Assembly: GCA_036489775.1 (NCBI GenBank)
Contig: DASXFC010000038.1
Span: forward strand, 62,001-126,000
DNA length: 64,000 bases
Direction: 5' to 3'
Source of the DNA: Bog-473 sp036489775
GTDB taxonomy: Bacteria > Actinomycetota > Acidimicrobiia > Acidimicrobiales > RAAP-2
The notes under the pieces were generated by a model that searched no databases, was not told the origin of the DNA, and saw only the letters and a list, made by a program, of their open reading frames with translations. Numbering within the stretch: the first letter of the stretch is position 1; every line of letters starts with the position of its first letter. The position numbers and the translations under genes were made by a program. Shown here piece by piece: positions 41,061 to 49,855 of the stretch.

Positions 41061-41849
41061 GTGGTGGAGTACGAGAAGTACGACGATGGCGTGCCCTCCT
41101 GGGTGGATATGTCGGCCCCTGATCTGAACAAGTCAAAGGCTTTCTACGCCGGTTTGCTGGGCTGGGAAACCCCGGAGGGGGAAGGGGAGGCCGGTGGCTA
41201 CAGCGTGTGCCTGCTGCGAGGCAAGACCGTGGCCGGCTTGAGCCCCCAGTTCAACCCCGATTCCCCGCCGGCCTGGGTGACCTATGTCAACGTCGACGAC
41301 GCTGATGCCACCATCGCCAAGGTGAAGGCCAACGGCGGCATGGTCTTCGTCGAGCCGATGGACGTGATCGGCGCCGGACGCATGGCCATCTTCGCCGACC
41401 CGTTGGGTGCGGTGATCGGGCTGTGGCAGCCGGGGAACCACATGGGGGCCCAACTGGTGAATGAGCCGGGCACCTACTGCTGGAGCGAGCTGATCACCAC
41501 CGACCTCGACGCGGCCAGGACCTTCTACCGGGCCGTGTTCGGCTGGGACGGCGAGGACCAGGGTCCTCCCGGAGGTCCGGTGGCCTACACCGAGTGGAAG
41601 CTCGGTGGCCGCTCGGTCGGCGGGATGATGCTGAAGAACGAGAACATGCCGGCTGACATGCCGCCCAGCTGGGGCGTCTACTTCGCGGTCGAGGACTGCG
41701 ACGCCGCGGTGGCCAAGGCCCAGGAGCTGGGGGCCACCCTGTTCCACGGGCCGATCGACATCGAACCGGGTCGCTTCGCCGTCCTGTCGGATCCCCAGGG
41801 TGCCGTGCTCCAGGTCATGGGCCTCAAGGGCGAGATCGCCCCGTCGTAA
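41061..41849 (+). CDS. VOC (glyoxalase/bleomycin-resistance) family protein, two domains
   Basis: A 262-aa protein of two vicinal-oxygen-chelate domains. Domain 1 (about 10-125): 'PSWVDMSAPDLNKSKAFYAGLLGWE' to 'RMAIFADPLGAVIGLWQPG'. Domain 2 (about 135-258): 'CWSELITTDLDAARTFYRAVFGWD' to 'RFAVLSDPQGAVLQVM'. The fusion is common in actinobacteria; the substrate is unknown. GTG 41061 with GAAGGAG upstream. One bp separates it from the aldo/keto reductase gene. Confidence 0.85.
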   Translation: MVEYEKYDDGVPSWVDMSAPDLNKSKAFYAGLLGWETPEGEGEAGGYSVCLLRGKTVAGLSPQFNPDSPPAWVTYVNVDDADATIAKVKANGGMVFVEPMDVIGAGRMAIFADPLGAVIGLWQPGNHMGAQLVNEPGTYCWSELITTDLDAARTFYRAVFGWDGEDQGPPGGPVAYTEWKLGGRSVGGMMLKNENMPADMPPSWGVYFAVEDCDAAVAKAQELGATLFHGPIDIEPGRFAVLSDPQGAVLQVMGLKGEIAPS

Positions 41850-41850
41850 A

Positions 41851-42711
41851 ATGGAGCAGCGCCGCTTGGGCCGTACCGGGCACCTCAGCAGCGTGGCCAT
41901 CCTGGGCGGTGCGGCCTGCTGGGGTACCACCGAAGAGGTGGCCGGAGCCTGGCTGGAGCAGGCGCTGGCCGCCGGCGTCAATCACCTCGACATCGCCCCC
42001 CAGTACGGCGCGGCCGAGTCGGTGGTGGGTCCCCATCTGGCTCGCCACCGTGACGCCATGTTCGTCGCCGGCAAGACCCTGCGGGCCAATCCTGACGGGG
42101 TCCAGGACCAGTTCGACACCACGCGCCGTCTCTTGCACGCCGACGTGCTCGATCTGTACCAGGCCCATGCCGTAACCACCCTCGAGGAACTGGATCGGCG
42201 CTCGCCGGCGTTGGAGCGCATCGTGGCCTTGCGCGAGCAGGGCTCCACCCGCTTCGCCGGCATCACCGGTCACGACCTCGAGGTGCCGCGGGTATTCCTC
42301 GAGGCGCTGCGCCGTTTCGACCTCGACACCGTGATGTTCCCGGTCTATCCCGGCGTCTGGGGTCGTCCCGACTTCCGCGAACCGGCCGAGGAGCTGTTGG
42401 CCCTGTGTGCCGAGCGCGACCTCGGGGTCATGGTTATCAAGGCGGTGGCCCGCCGGCCCTGGGCCCAAGGCCAGGACCGCTGGGCCGACTCGTGGTACGA
42501 ACCGGCCCGGCGCGACGAGGAGATCGAGCGCGGCGTGCGTTTCGCCCTGTCCACTCCGGGGGTGCAAGCCTTCTGCACTCCGGGCGACATCGCTCTGCTG
42601 CCTCGAGTGCTGGCGGCGGCCGAGAACTACCAGCCGTTCAGCCCCGAGCAGCGCCAAGGGGCCATCGAGGCCATGCAAGAAGACGCGTTGATCTTCCCGA
42701 TGCCCCGATAG
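41851..42711 (+). CDS. Aldo/keto reductase family protein
   Basis: A 286-aa (beta/alpha)8 oxidoreductase. N-terminus 'MEQRRLGRTGHLSSVAILGGAACWG'; catalytic Asp and Tyr positions lie in 'INHLDIAPQYGAAE' written 'VNHLDIAPQYG', with 'AGKTL' for Lys. 'FAGITGHDLEVP' and the C-terminal 'GVQAFCTPGDIALL' fit the family. NADPH-dependent carbonyl reduction is expected. Co-transcribed with the VOC gene. Confidence 0.85.
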   Translation: MEQRRLGRTGHLSSVAILGGAACWGTTEEVAGAWLEQALAAGVNHLDIAPQYGAAESVVGPHLARHRDAMFVAGKTLRANPDGVQDQFDTTRRLLHADVLDLYQAHAVTTLEELDRRSPALERIVALREQGSTRFAGITGHDLEVPRVFLEALRRFDLDTVMFPVYPGVWGRPDFREPAEELLALCAERDLGVMVIKAVARRPWAQGQDRWADSWYEPARRDEEIERGVRFALSTPGVQAFCTPGDIALLPRVLAAAENYQPFSPEQRQGAIEAMQEDALIFPMPR

Positions 42712-42717
42712 GAACCG

Positions 42718-43752
42718 TCAAACCGATCCGATGGCGCTGACCGCCTCGGCGAAGGCGGCGTCGTCGGTGCTGTCGGCCGGCGGTGACACCACGATGCCCT
42801 GCCCCAGGCCACCGAAGCGTTCGGCCAACACGCCGGGCAGTTCCTCGAATGTCCCGACGGGGATGAGCGCGTCCAAAATTTCGTCGGAGAGCAGGTGGCC
42901 CAGATCGTCCCAGCGGTCCTGGTGGATCAGCGTCCGTAGTTGTGGCCCGAGGTCGCCCCATCCGTAGAGCTCCAGAGTGGGCCGGTAGGCCGGGGTCGAG
43001 TACAAGAAGGCGAGCAGGCGGCGTTGCCGTTCCCGCTCGGCTTCGAGGGCAGTCGGGCTGGCACCGGTAAGGACCTGGGTGCCGATGACCAGCTCGAAGC
43101 CGTGCGCGGCCAGATCGCGTCCGGCGCGGCTCGCTCCCTCGGCCAGGCCGGGCCGGCAGACCGTCTCGAGGTAGCGCGGGTTCGAGTTGGTGGGATGGGT
43201 GACGAACCCGTCGGCCAGTTCACCGCCCAGGGCACAGGCCTTCCGCTGCACTCCGCCGAGGTAGAGGCGAGGGGGCACCGTGACCTCGTCGGGGCCGGGG
43301 TTGAAGTACGGCTGCAGGCGGGTCACCGAGTAGTGGCGGCTGGTGAACGATGGTGCCGTGCCGGTTCGGAACGACTCGAAGCAGGCGCGTACGGCGCCGA
43401 CGTAGTCGCGCAGCTGCCCCAACGGATCGTCGCTGAAAGGCATGGCGTAACGACCCTCGATGTTCTGCCGGATTTGGGTCCCCAGCCCCAGTTCGAACCG
43501 GCCGTCGCTGAACTTGGCCAGGTCCCAGGCCGCGTAGGCGGTCAGGGTGGGACTGCGCACGAAGGCCAGGGTGACGCTGGTGCGGATGGTCAGGCGTTCG
43601 GTGTGCTCGACGGCCAGGAGGGCCATGGCCAATCCGTCGTGGACCGTCTCGGCCACATGCAGGCCGTCGTAGCCGAGGCGCTCCACCCGTCGGGCATGGG
43701 CGATCAGCTGCGAGGGACTCAGCCGCGGGTCCATGCCCGCATAGACCTTCAC
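42718..43752 (-). CDS. LLM-class (luciferase-like, probably F420-dependent) oxidoreductase
   Basis: A 344-aa TIM-barrel protein. It has 'LSPSQLIAHARRVERLGYDGLHVAETVHDG' at the N-terminus, 'LTIRTSVTLAFVRSPTLTAYAAWDLAKFSDGRFELGLGTQ' as the luciferase-family core and 'PPRLYLGGVQRKACALGGELADGF' further on. These enzymes use F420 or flavin. GTG 43752 starts 2 nt after the crotonase-family gene, so the two form an operon of acyl or side-chain catabolism. Confidence 0.85.
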   Translation of the reverse strand: MKVYAGMDPRLSPSQLIAHARRVERLGYDGLHVAETVHDGLAMALLAVEHTERLTIRTSVTLAFVRSPTLTAYAAWDLAKFSDGRFELGLGTQIRQNIEGRYAMPFSDDPLGQLRDYVGAVRACFESFRTGTAPSFTSRHYSVTRLQPYFNPGPDEVTVPPRLYLGGVQRKACALGGELADGFVTHPTNSNPRYLETVCRPGLAEGASRAGRDLAAHGFELVIGTQVLTGASPTALEAERERQRRLLAFLYSTPAYRPTLELYGWGDLGPQLRTLIHQDRWDDLGHLLSDEILDALIPVGTFEELPGVLAERFGGLGQGIVVSPPADSTDDAAFAEAVSAIGSV

Positions 43753-43754
43753 GC

Positions 43755-44540
43755 TCAGGTGGGACCGCTGCTCTGGGCTCGGCCCCGGGCGATGATCGCC
43801 TCGCGTTGGGCGGCCAGGCGATCCTGGTCGAAGCGGGACTCGATCCATTCGCGCGACCAACGTGACTCGCGGACCCAGGCTTCTCGCCCCGACAGAGCTC
43901 CCACCTCGTCGTACATCCGTCGGATCTCTGCGATGTTGTCCCTTGGGATGCCGACCACCGCGGCAGCGATGGCGCGGGCGCGGGCGAGCAAAGACTCGTG
44001 GGGAACCACCTCGACCACCAGGCCCCAGTCTCGGGCCGTCTCGGCATCGATGAAGTCGCCGGTGAACGACATGCGGCGGGCTCGGTCGATCCCGATGAGC
44101 TCGGGGAGGCGGATTGTCAAGCCGCCACCGGGCATGGCGCCCACCCGGGCGTGCGTATCGGCGAAGCGGGCCCGATCGGATGCGATGAGGAAGTCACAAC
44201 CCATGGCCAGCTCGAGCCCACCGGTGACGGCCGCCCCATTGATGGCGCCGATGATCGGCGTCTCGTGCTCGGGCATGAGGCCGAGATGCTTGACCGGCGT
44301 GCGGGCCCGGTTCTGCTGGACCGATCGCAGCTCGGTCGAGAGGCCTCGAAGGTCGAATCCCGCGCAGAAGGCGGGGTCGGCGCCGGTGAGGATCATGCAG
44401 CCCACGTCGTCGCGACCGTCGAGCTCCAATATGGTGTCGTCGAGCAGAGCCGTGACCTCGCCCGACAACGCATTGCGGTTCTCGGGTCGGTTGAGGGTGA
44501 TCAGGCCGATGCCGTCGGCCACCTCGCATTCCACCAGCAT
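43755..44540 (-). CDS. Enoyl-CoA hydratase/isomerase family protein
   Basis: A 261-aa crotonase-fold protein: 'GLITLNRPENRNALSGEV', 'TGADPAFCAGFDLRGLS' and 'NGAAVTGGLELAMGCDFLIASDRARFADTHARVG' with the expected oxyanion-hole Gly residues; the second acidic residue sits at 'MPGGGLTIRLPELIG'. ATG 44540 has GAGG 9 nt upstream; the frame extends to 44639 without a better start. Coupled to the LLM gene downstream. Confidence 0.85.
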   Translation of the reverse strand: MLVECEVADGIGLITLNRPENRNALSGEVTALLDDTILELDGRDDVGCMILTGADPAFCAGFDLRGLSTELRSVQQNRARTPVKHLGLMPEHETPIIGAINGAAVTGGLELAMGCDFLIASDRARFADTHARVGAMPGGGLTIRLPELIGIDRARRMSFTGDFIDAETARDWGLVVEVVPHESLLARARAIAAAVVGIPRDNIAEIRRMYDEVGALSGREAWVRESRWSREWIESRFDQDRLAAQREAIIARGRAQSSGPT

Positions 44541-44571
44541 CAGTTCGTGCCTCGCTCTCCTGTTGTCGCCC

Positions 44572-44973
44572 TCACTCTGGCGCCGGCTCTGGTCCCGCTC
44601 CGGGAAAGGAGATGACACGCCAGATCCTGCCCTGGTCATCGAGCTGGACCACGTTCAGCCCCGATTCGGCCACGGCGCCACGATCGAGCCGCTCCCAGGT
44701 GAAATGGAAGTACCCGTGGTGCCCGTCCACGGCGCTGGTTCGCCGCAATTGGGCGTTGCGCCAGGCATCGTGGCGGAAGTGGGCGAAGGCATCGCTCAGA
44801 CCGTCAGGCCCATCGAAAACGGCGGTCGGGGTGACGAATCTGAAGCCGGGGGCCAGGTCGGCGCTGAGTCGTTCCAGGCGCATCCGGTCATCGGGCTCGA
44901 AAACCTCTGCCATCAACCGGTCAGCGCGTTCCTCCAACGTGTCGGCGTCATGCGGTTGGTGGTGCCGGAACAC
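44572..44973 (-). CDS. SnoaL-like/NTF2-fold protein
   Basis: A 133-aa small alpha+beta barrel candidate: 'RADRLMAEVFEPDDRMRLERLSADLAPGFRFVTPTAVFDGPDGLSDAF', 'HHGYFHFTWERLDRGAVAESGLNVVQLDDQGRIWRVISFPG'. The 'G.N..QLDDQGRI..V..F.G' ending is typical of SnoaL-like proteins. The start is uncertain; GTG 44973 is used. Possible isomerase or binding protein. Confidence 0.65.
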   Translation of the reverse strand: MFRHHQPHDADTLEERADRLMAEVFEPDDRMRLERLSADLAPGFRFVTPTAVFDGPDGLSDAFAHFRHDAWRNAQLRRTSAVDGHHGYFHFTWERLDRGAVAESGLNVVQLDDQGRIWRVISFPGAGPEPAPE

Positions 44974-45004
44974 GGCCGCAGTCTGGCAGAGACGGCGCCA
45001 TCGG

Positions 45005-45682
45005 TCATGGTCGGCGGACGGCCCACACGTAGAGCCGCTCAGTCGGCTGCTCTTCCTCGTAGGGTGCACGCTGGTGGGCCTCACGGATGGCAAAGCCGGC
45101 CCCTTCGACCAGCTCGACCAACTCATCGAGCGCGAACAGGGTGGCATCGAGCGACACGGGCTGCTCGAGCATCACGTCGGCGTGGAGTGTGCCCGCGCCT
45201 TCGTGGGCCGCGAGCAGGAGTTCATCCCCCTCGATCAGGGCCCGGTGCATCTCGGCCAACGCGTTTGGGACGACGGGTCGGGGCATGTGGATGATGGCGT
45301 AGAAGGTCACGATGGCGCTGTACGAACTGTGATCGACCGGCAGTGCGGTCATATCTCCGGGCCGGAACGAGAGGCCTTGGAACCGCCGTCCGGCCTCAGC
45401 CACCATGGCGGGGGAGAGGTCGATGCCGGTCACCGGCAGCTGGTGCCCGGCCAGGTAGGCGCCGATGTGCCCGGGGCCGCAGCCGAGGTCACAGACGGGT
45501 ACTTCGACCGTGCTTCGTCCCGTCACCGCCGCCGCGAAGCGGTCGAGCAGGTCGCGGTCGAAGGGTTTGTGCGACAGCTCGTCGATGAAGGTGTCGGCGT
45601 AACGGGTGGCCACCAGGTCGTAGGTCGGACGTGGGTCGGCCCACTGGCCGGGGTCAGGATCGGGTCGGCCATCTGGTGTCAT
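45005..45682 (-). CDS. Class I SAM-dependent methyltransferase
   Basis: A 225-aa protein with 'YDLVATRYADTFIDEL' at the N-terminus, motif I 'VCDLGCGPGHIGAYLAG' (about 66-82), 'TGIDLSPAMVAEA' and 'FRPGDMTALPVDHSSYSAIVTFYAIIHM'. UbiE-like fold; substrate unknown. ATG 45682 overlaps the GNAT stop region by 4 nt, so it belongs to the 47402-to-45005 minus-strand run. Confidence 0.82.
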   Translation of the reverse strand: MTPDGRPDPDPGQWADPRPTYDLVATRYADTFIDELSHKPFDRDLLDRFAAAVTGRSTVEVPVCDLGCGPGHIGAYLAGHQLPVTGIDLSPAMVAEAGRRFQGLSFRPGDMTALPVDHSSYSAIVTFYAIIHMPRPVVPNALAEMHRALIEGDELLLAAHEGAGTLHADVMLEQPVSLDATLFALDELVELVEGAGFAIREAHQRAPYEEEQPTERLYVWAVRRP

Positions 45683-46263
45683 CGTGACATCCAGCCTGCC
45701 CGGTCCAGGCTGTAGCGATCGACATCGACCGGGTACTCGTTGATCTGCTCGGAGCCTGCGAGTCGTTCTTGCCACGAAAATCCGCCACGCGCCGCGAGGT
45801 GCACCGATGCCGCGTTGTCCGGTTCGATGAAGACATCGAGGGAAGGGATGGCCAGTTCCTCGAACGCAAATTGCGCCACCCCCTGCAGTGCAGCCATGGC
45901 CAGCCCTGCACCTCGGAAGCGCGCCAGTACCCAGTAACCGATGCTGGCCCTCCCCAGATCGATCTGCTTTAACCACAGTGCCGCTGAACCCACGGCGCGC
46001 CCGGGCTCATCCGCCCGACACAACGCGAACGAGTAGCCGTGCCCCTCGATGGCCAGGGCGAGCTGCCGGTCGATGAAGGCATGGGCATCGTCGATGGAGC
46101 TGTGAGCCGTCACAGAGGTCACCCGCACGATGTCCGCCTCCCGCGCTGCCTCCATCACCAGCGCGGCGTCATCCTCGACGAAGGCGCGCAGCAGCACCGG
46201 TCCCGACTCGATGGTGGGCAACGTCAGAGGCGGGTCGAAGCGCCTGACGTCCAAGGGGCTCAT
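45679..46263 (-). CDS. GNAT family N-acetyltransferase (RimJ/RimL-like)
   Basis: A 194-aa protein: 'VLLRAFVEDDAALVMEAA', 'IGYWVLARFRGAGLAMAALQGVAQFAFEEL' (acetyl-CoA loop R-G-A-G-L-A) and 'VFIEPDNAASVHLAARGGFSWQERL', the RimJ/RimL acetyltransferase_3 pattern. May acetylate an amine or protein N-terminus. Overlaps the preceding gene's stop by 4 nt. Confidence 0.85.
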   Translation of the reverse strand: MSPLDVRRFDPPLTLPTIESGPVLLRAFVEDDAALVMEAAREADIVRVTSVTAHSSIDDAHAFIDRQLALAIEGHGYSFALCRADEPGRAVGSAALWLKQIDLGRASIGYWVLARFRGAGLAMAALQGVAQFAFEELAIPSLDVFIEPDNAASVHLAARGGFSWQERLAGSEQINEYPVDVDRYSLDRAGWMSR

Positions 46264-47402
46264 CGCAGCGCGAAGTACCCCGGGACGAGGTGGTGCGGTG
46301 TATCGAGGTAGCCCTTGGCTTCGGGGTTGCCGGCGAACCGACCGTGGCTCCAGCGCACCTCGATGTGGCCCGCCACCTCGGTGGTCTCACCGGTGGCCCG
46401 GTGACGCACCGTCGCCGTCCAGCCCACCCGGGGCTGCCCGCCGGGTTGGGCGAAGACCTCGAACCGGCGCAGCGCGAACTGCTGGCGCCAGTCCCAGGCC
46501 GTGGCGATACGCAGCCGCAATGAGGTGGCATCGTCCGTCCCCAGCACGAAGTAGGGCGTGGCCCCCATCCGCAGCAGCCGCCACAACATGGATTCGCTGG
46601 CCGCCGTCCCGCCGGACAGGGCGGCTCGCCACCGGGCGGCCGAGGCCGACGCCACCTGGTTCGACAGCGTTTGGTAGGCCTCTCGAGCGCCGTCGGGCCA
46701 GCCACCCCTCAGCGCCAGGCCGAGCGCCTTGCGCTGGGCCGTGGTCAGTTCAGTCGCCCGTTCGGGCAGCCCGGCGATCTCGTCGCGCGAATGGGCGCTG
46801 ACGGCACCACCGTCGGGCTCGGTGCCAAACCCCAACCCGGGTAGGGCCGGGGCGTCGCCGGCCGGGTTGGTCCCCGCGGCCGCCCCAACCGGTGGGCCAG
46901 CCACCAGGGCCCATCGCACTACCGCGTAGAGCTCCTGGTACTGCTCCGGAGCCACCTCGGCGTACCAGTCGGTGACCTCGTCACGGCCGCGGCGGACCGA
47001 ACCGCCGGCCCGCAGGAGATCGAACACGTTGGCCGGCGAGACATTGAACAAGATGTGCGACAGGTACTTGCAGCTGATCAGGTAGACGTGGTCCACCCGG
47101 AGGTCGATTGGTGCCACCTCGTCGCCGGGCGCCCGCCCCGATCCCTTCCACTCGACGACGACCGGGCGTCGTCCCCGGAGTCCGTCCGCCGCGCTCAGGA
47201 AGGCCTTGCCGTTCTCCCACGCCGCGTGGAACTCGGCGTCATAACTCCCCGACGCCCGCAAGGCGGCCAGGTCGTCCCAGTCCTCAGGGGAAAGGGTGCG
47301 CATGACGGCAGGGCGACTGCGCAGGATCTCATCGAGGTCACCGCTCCCGAGCAGGCCCAGACCGGTGCCCACCTCCGTCACCATGGTGCGCGGCCCGGCC
47401 AC
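46260..47402 (-). CDS. Hypothetical protein, possible restriction-endonuclease-like partner of the DNA methyltransferase
   Basis: A 380-aa protein I cannot place in a named family. Near residues 75-125 it has 'WENGKAFL', 'RRPVVVEWKGSGRAPGDEVAPIDLRVDHVYLISCKYLSHILF', where E-x-K and D...S-x-K resemble PD-(D/E)xK nuclease cores. A C-terminal beta-rich part ends 'HIEVRWSHGRFAGNPEAKGYLDTP'. It lies 54 bp after a 104-aa gene and a DNA methyltransferase on the same strand. A cognate nuclease is inference from context and motif. Confidence 0.5.
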   Translation of the reverse strand: MAGPRTMVTEVGTGLGLLGSGDLDEILRSRPAVMRTLSPEDWDDLAALRASGSYDAEFHAAWENGKAFLSAADGLRGRRPVVVEWKGSGRAPGDEVAPIDLRVDHVYLISCKYLSHILFNVSPANVFDLLRAGGSVRRGRDEVTDWYAEVAPEQYQELYAVVRWALVAGPPVGAAAGTNPAGDAPALPGLGFGTEPDGGAVSAHSRDEIAGLPERATELTTAQRKALGLALRGGWPDGAREAYQTLSNQVASASAARWRAALSGGTAASESMLWRLLRMGATPYFVLGTDDATSLRLRIATAWDWRQQFALRRFEVFAQPGGQPRVGWTATVRHRATGETTEVAGHIEVRWSHGRFAGNPEAKGYLDTPHHLVPGYFALR

Positions 47403-47456
47403 GGCTGCATCCTCCCACTACCGGCCGCGGCCGGAAACGACCGAACCGGCCCTCGG

Positions 47457-47771
47457 CTAATCGTTGAAGAGGGGCGAGAGCTGCAGCTCGATCGGCCCCA
47501 CGGCCACCTCGCCGGCCCCGTGATACTCGGTGCTCTCGTACACGTCGACTGCCAGTCCGGTGCGCTCGATGAAGTCGAATACAGCGTCGCCCCAGCGTTC
47601 CTCGCGCAGCGCCAACTGCAGGGCCTCCCGTTCACCGGCCGGGAGATGGCTGCCTGGCGTGGTGGCCACCAGCTGGCAGGCCAGGACCCAGTTCAAGGTG
47701 GCCAGGTTCTCGGCCACGAAGACGCGAGGTGGATCGTCGCGGACGATGGCGCAGGCAACCTGCGCGCTCAC
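47457..47771 (-). CDS. Small hypothetical protein between methyltransferase and putative nuclease
   Basis: A 104-aa protein, mostly helical, with 'PPRVFVAENLATLNWVLACQLVATTPGS', 'GEREALQLALREERWGDAVFDFIERTGLAVDVYE' and an acidic C-terminus. No family recognised. GTG overlaps the methyltransferase stop by 4 nt, so it is made with that enzyme; it could be a specificity or control subunit, but nothing in the sequence proves this. Confidence 0.6.
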   Translation of the reverse strand: MSAQVACAIVRDDPPRVFVAENLATLNWVLACQLVATTPGSHLPAGEREALQLALREERWGDAVFDFIERTGLAVDVYESTEYHGAGEVAVGPIELQLSPLFND

Positions 47772-49177
47772 ACTGCTCCCGGCGACAGATCAGTCCGGGC
47801 CCAGAAGCCGGGCAGTGGTGTCACCGTGCCCCGGGTGGCGTAGGACTTCAACCGGGCTCGGGCTGAATTCGACAGCAGGTCAACCGCATCGAAGAAGTCG
47901 CCCGGTCCGCAGGCCCGCAAGGCCCGATCGGCCTCGCTGCCGGCCCGGGGGAGCTGGGTGGTGAGCACCACGAACGGGTGGAAGCGCTGGCTGGCCATCA
48001 CATGGGCCCGCCCCAGCGTCTTCCAGATGATGTCGGTCTTGGCCATCCCACCTCGATAGGCCGAGTTCGCTCCGGCCACATCGAAGTACCAGGTCCGACC
48101 GGATGCATCCTCGGCGGTGAAGTCCACGGCCAGGCCGGTGCCGCGCAGGCGTCGGTTGGCCCGGATGTCGCGGAAGCCGGCTTCGGCCAGAGCGTCCTTG
48201 GCCAGCGTCCCGGCCGAGGCACCACGGTCGTCGACCCGATCGCTCGAGACCCCCTGGGCGGCGGCCTCGTGGGTCACCCGGGCCCGGGCCAGGTCGACGT
48301 AGGCCGGATCGAGGTCGTAACCGATGGCATCGCGGGCGGTGCGCCGGGCCGCCACCACCGTGGAGCCCGAGCCCAGGAAGGGGTCGACCACCAGGTCGCC
48401 GAGGAAGGTGTAGAGCTCGATCAGCCGCTGCGGCAGTTCCACCGGGAAAGGCGCGGGGTGATGCACCCGCACCGCGCTCTCGGGCGGTATGTCCCACACG
48501 TCGAGCGACAGCGCCATGAAGTCGTCTGCCTTGATAGAGGCCTGGTGGGGGAGCCCCGCCGCCTTGCGCTCCTTGGGACTCATGGCCCGCCCGAACCGAC
48601 CCTTGCTGGCCACGATGACCCGCTCGGTCACATCGCGCAGCACCGGGTTGGCCGGCGAGCGGAACGAACCCCACGCACACGAGCCACTGGCCCCGTCGCC
48701 CTTCTGCCAGATGATCTCGCCCCGGGGCAGCAGGTGCAGGTCGTCCTGGAGGATGGACATGACGTCGGCGGCCAAGCTGCGGTAGGGCTTGCGACCGAGG
48801 TTGGCCACGTTGACGGCGATGCGCCCGCCCGGCTCGAGCACCCGCTTGCACTCGGCGAAGACATCACGCAGCAGTTGCAGGTACTCGAGATAGGAGCCGG
48901 GCACCCCCTCGCGGTCGAGTTCCTCCTCGTACTGTTTTCCTGCGAAGTAGGGAGGTGAGGTGACGACCAGGGCCACCGAATCGTCGGCCACCGCATCCAT
49001 CCGGCGGGCATCACCACACCGGCAGGACTCGATCACCGGCTCGTGGGGCGTGATCTGCTCGTCGGCGCTCAGCTCCGGTGCTTCGAAGCGGGCGTAGAAG
49101 GCGTCCGCCACGTGGGATTCGCGGCGCCCGACACCGAAATTGGAGGTTGAGGTCGCAGTGCGACGGCGTGGTGCCAT
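47768..49177 (-). CDS. Site-specific DNA methyltransferase (beta-class, N4/N6 amino-methylating) with extra C-terminal domain
   Basis: A 469-aa enzyme. Catalytic motif IV TSPPY (about 74-78) comes before SAM motif I DPFLGSGST (about 265-273), giving the beta order; SPPY is usual for N4-cytosine but also seen in N6-adenine enzymes. 'GEIIWQKGDGASGSCAWGSF' and 'ERVIVASKG' fit the target region. Residues 320-469 add a domain 'LAVDFTAEDASGRTWYFDVAGANS...DIIWKTLGRAHV' that looks nuclease- or DNA-binding-like. ATG 49177, with TAGGGT 11 nt upstream, suggests a very short leader. Confidence 0.82.
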   Translation of the reverse strand: MAPRRRTATSTSNFGVGRRESHVADAFYARFEAPELSADEQITPHEPVIESCRCGDARRMDAVADDSVALVVTSPPYFAGKQYEEELDREGVPGSYLEYLQLLRDVFAECKRVLEPGGRIAVNVANLGRKPYRSLAADVMSILQDDLHLLPRGEIIWQKGDGASGSCAWGSFRSPANPVLRDVTERVIVASKGRFGRAMSPKERKAAGLPHQASIKADDFMALSLDVWDIPPESAVRVHHPAPFPVELPQRLIELYTFLGDLVVDPFLGSGSTVVAARRTARDAIGYDLDPAYVDLARARVTHEAAAQGVSSDRVDDRGASAGTLAKDALAEAGFRDIRANRRLRGTGLAVDFTAEDASGRTWYFDVAGANSAYRGGMAKTDIIWKTLGRAHVMASQRFHPFVVLTTQLPRAGSEADRALRACGPGDFFDAVDLLSNSARARLKSYATRGTVTPLPGFWARTDLSPGAV

Positions 49178-49307
49178 GGGGTTCCCCGACCCTACCGAAT
49201 GCCCGCGAAGGGTCGGGTGATGCCGTCTGCTGCCGCCATGGCCATGGATACGACCCTAAATCGGTGCTGTGACAGGGACGGGTGGGCGAGTCTTGGCACA
49301 CTGGGGA

Positions 49308-49820
49308 ATGACCAGACCCGTATTCCGTCGACTGGCCCTGCTCGCCGCCCTATCGGCGGCATCGCTCTTCGCTGCGGTCCTCCCGGCCGGCGCTGACATC
49401 CGGGGCTCGAAGCTTCAGCCAACGGTGATCCCGAATCCCTACCAGGTCCACGGTCGCAGCCGTCCCCTGGCCTGCAACGACAACACCACCATCGGTCAGG
49501 AGGGCTGCCAGGAGCGCCAGAACCTGACTCTGATCTCGGTGCTCAACGCCGATCAGCGGGTGATCTTCGGGTTGCTCCACGACAATGCCGCCCGGCGTCG
49601 TCTCAACACGGCGCAGGTGGCCTGGCTCTCGTACGCCAAGGCGGACTGCGTCAGCCAGTCCGATGTCTACGAAGGCGGAAGCGAGGCACCGGTCATCGCC
49701 GGGGTATGCTTGGTCAGCCAGGACACCGCTCGCATCGCCGACCTCAAGACATTCTATTCGATGTTGATTCAGGCCACCGCTCGTCCGCCAGCTTTCCCAG
49801 AACCACCGGCGGCGTCGTAG
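49308..49820 (+). CDS. Secreted LprI/DUF1311-like protein
   Basis: A 170-aa protein with a signal peptide (about 1-28) and a lysozyme-inhibitor LprI-type domain: 'LNTAQVAWLSYAKADCVSQSDVYEGGSEAPVIAGVCLVSQDTARIADLKTF'. It keeps the W-L-x-Y...C...GGS...C-L arrangement, with paired Cys. Mycobacterial LprI inhibits lysozyme. ATG 49308 is closely preceded by GGGGA. Confidence 0.75.
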   Translation: MTRPVFRRLALLAALSAASLFAAVLPAGADIRGSKLQPTVIPNPYQVHGRSRPLACNDNTTIGQEGCQERQNLTLISVLNADQRVIFGLLHDNAARRRLNTAQVAWLSYAKADCVSQSDVYEGGSEAPVIAGVCLVSQDTARIADLKTFYSMLIQATARPPAFPEPPAAS

Positions 49821-49855
49821 AGACAGGAATCGGCAGAAACGATAAGAATCGGCCT

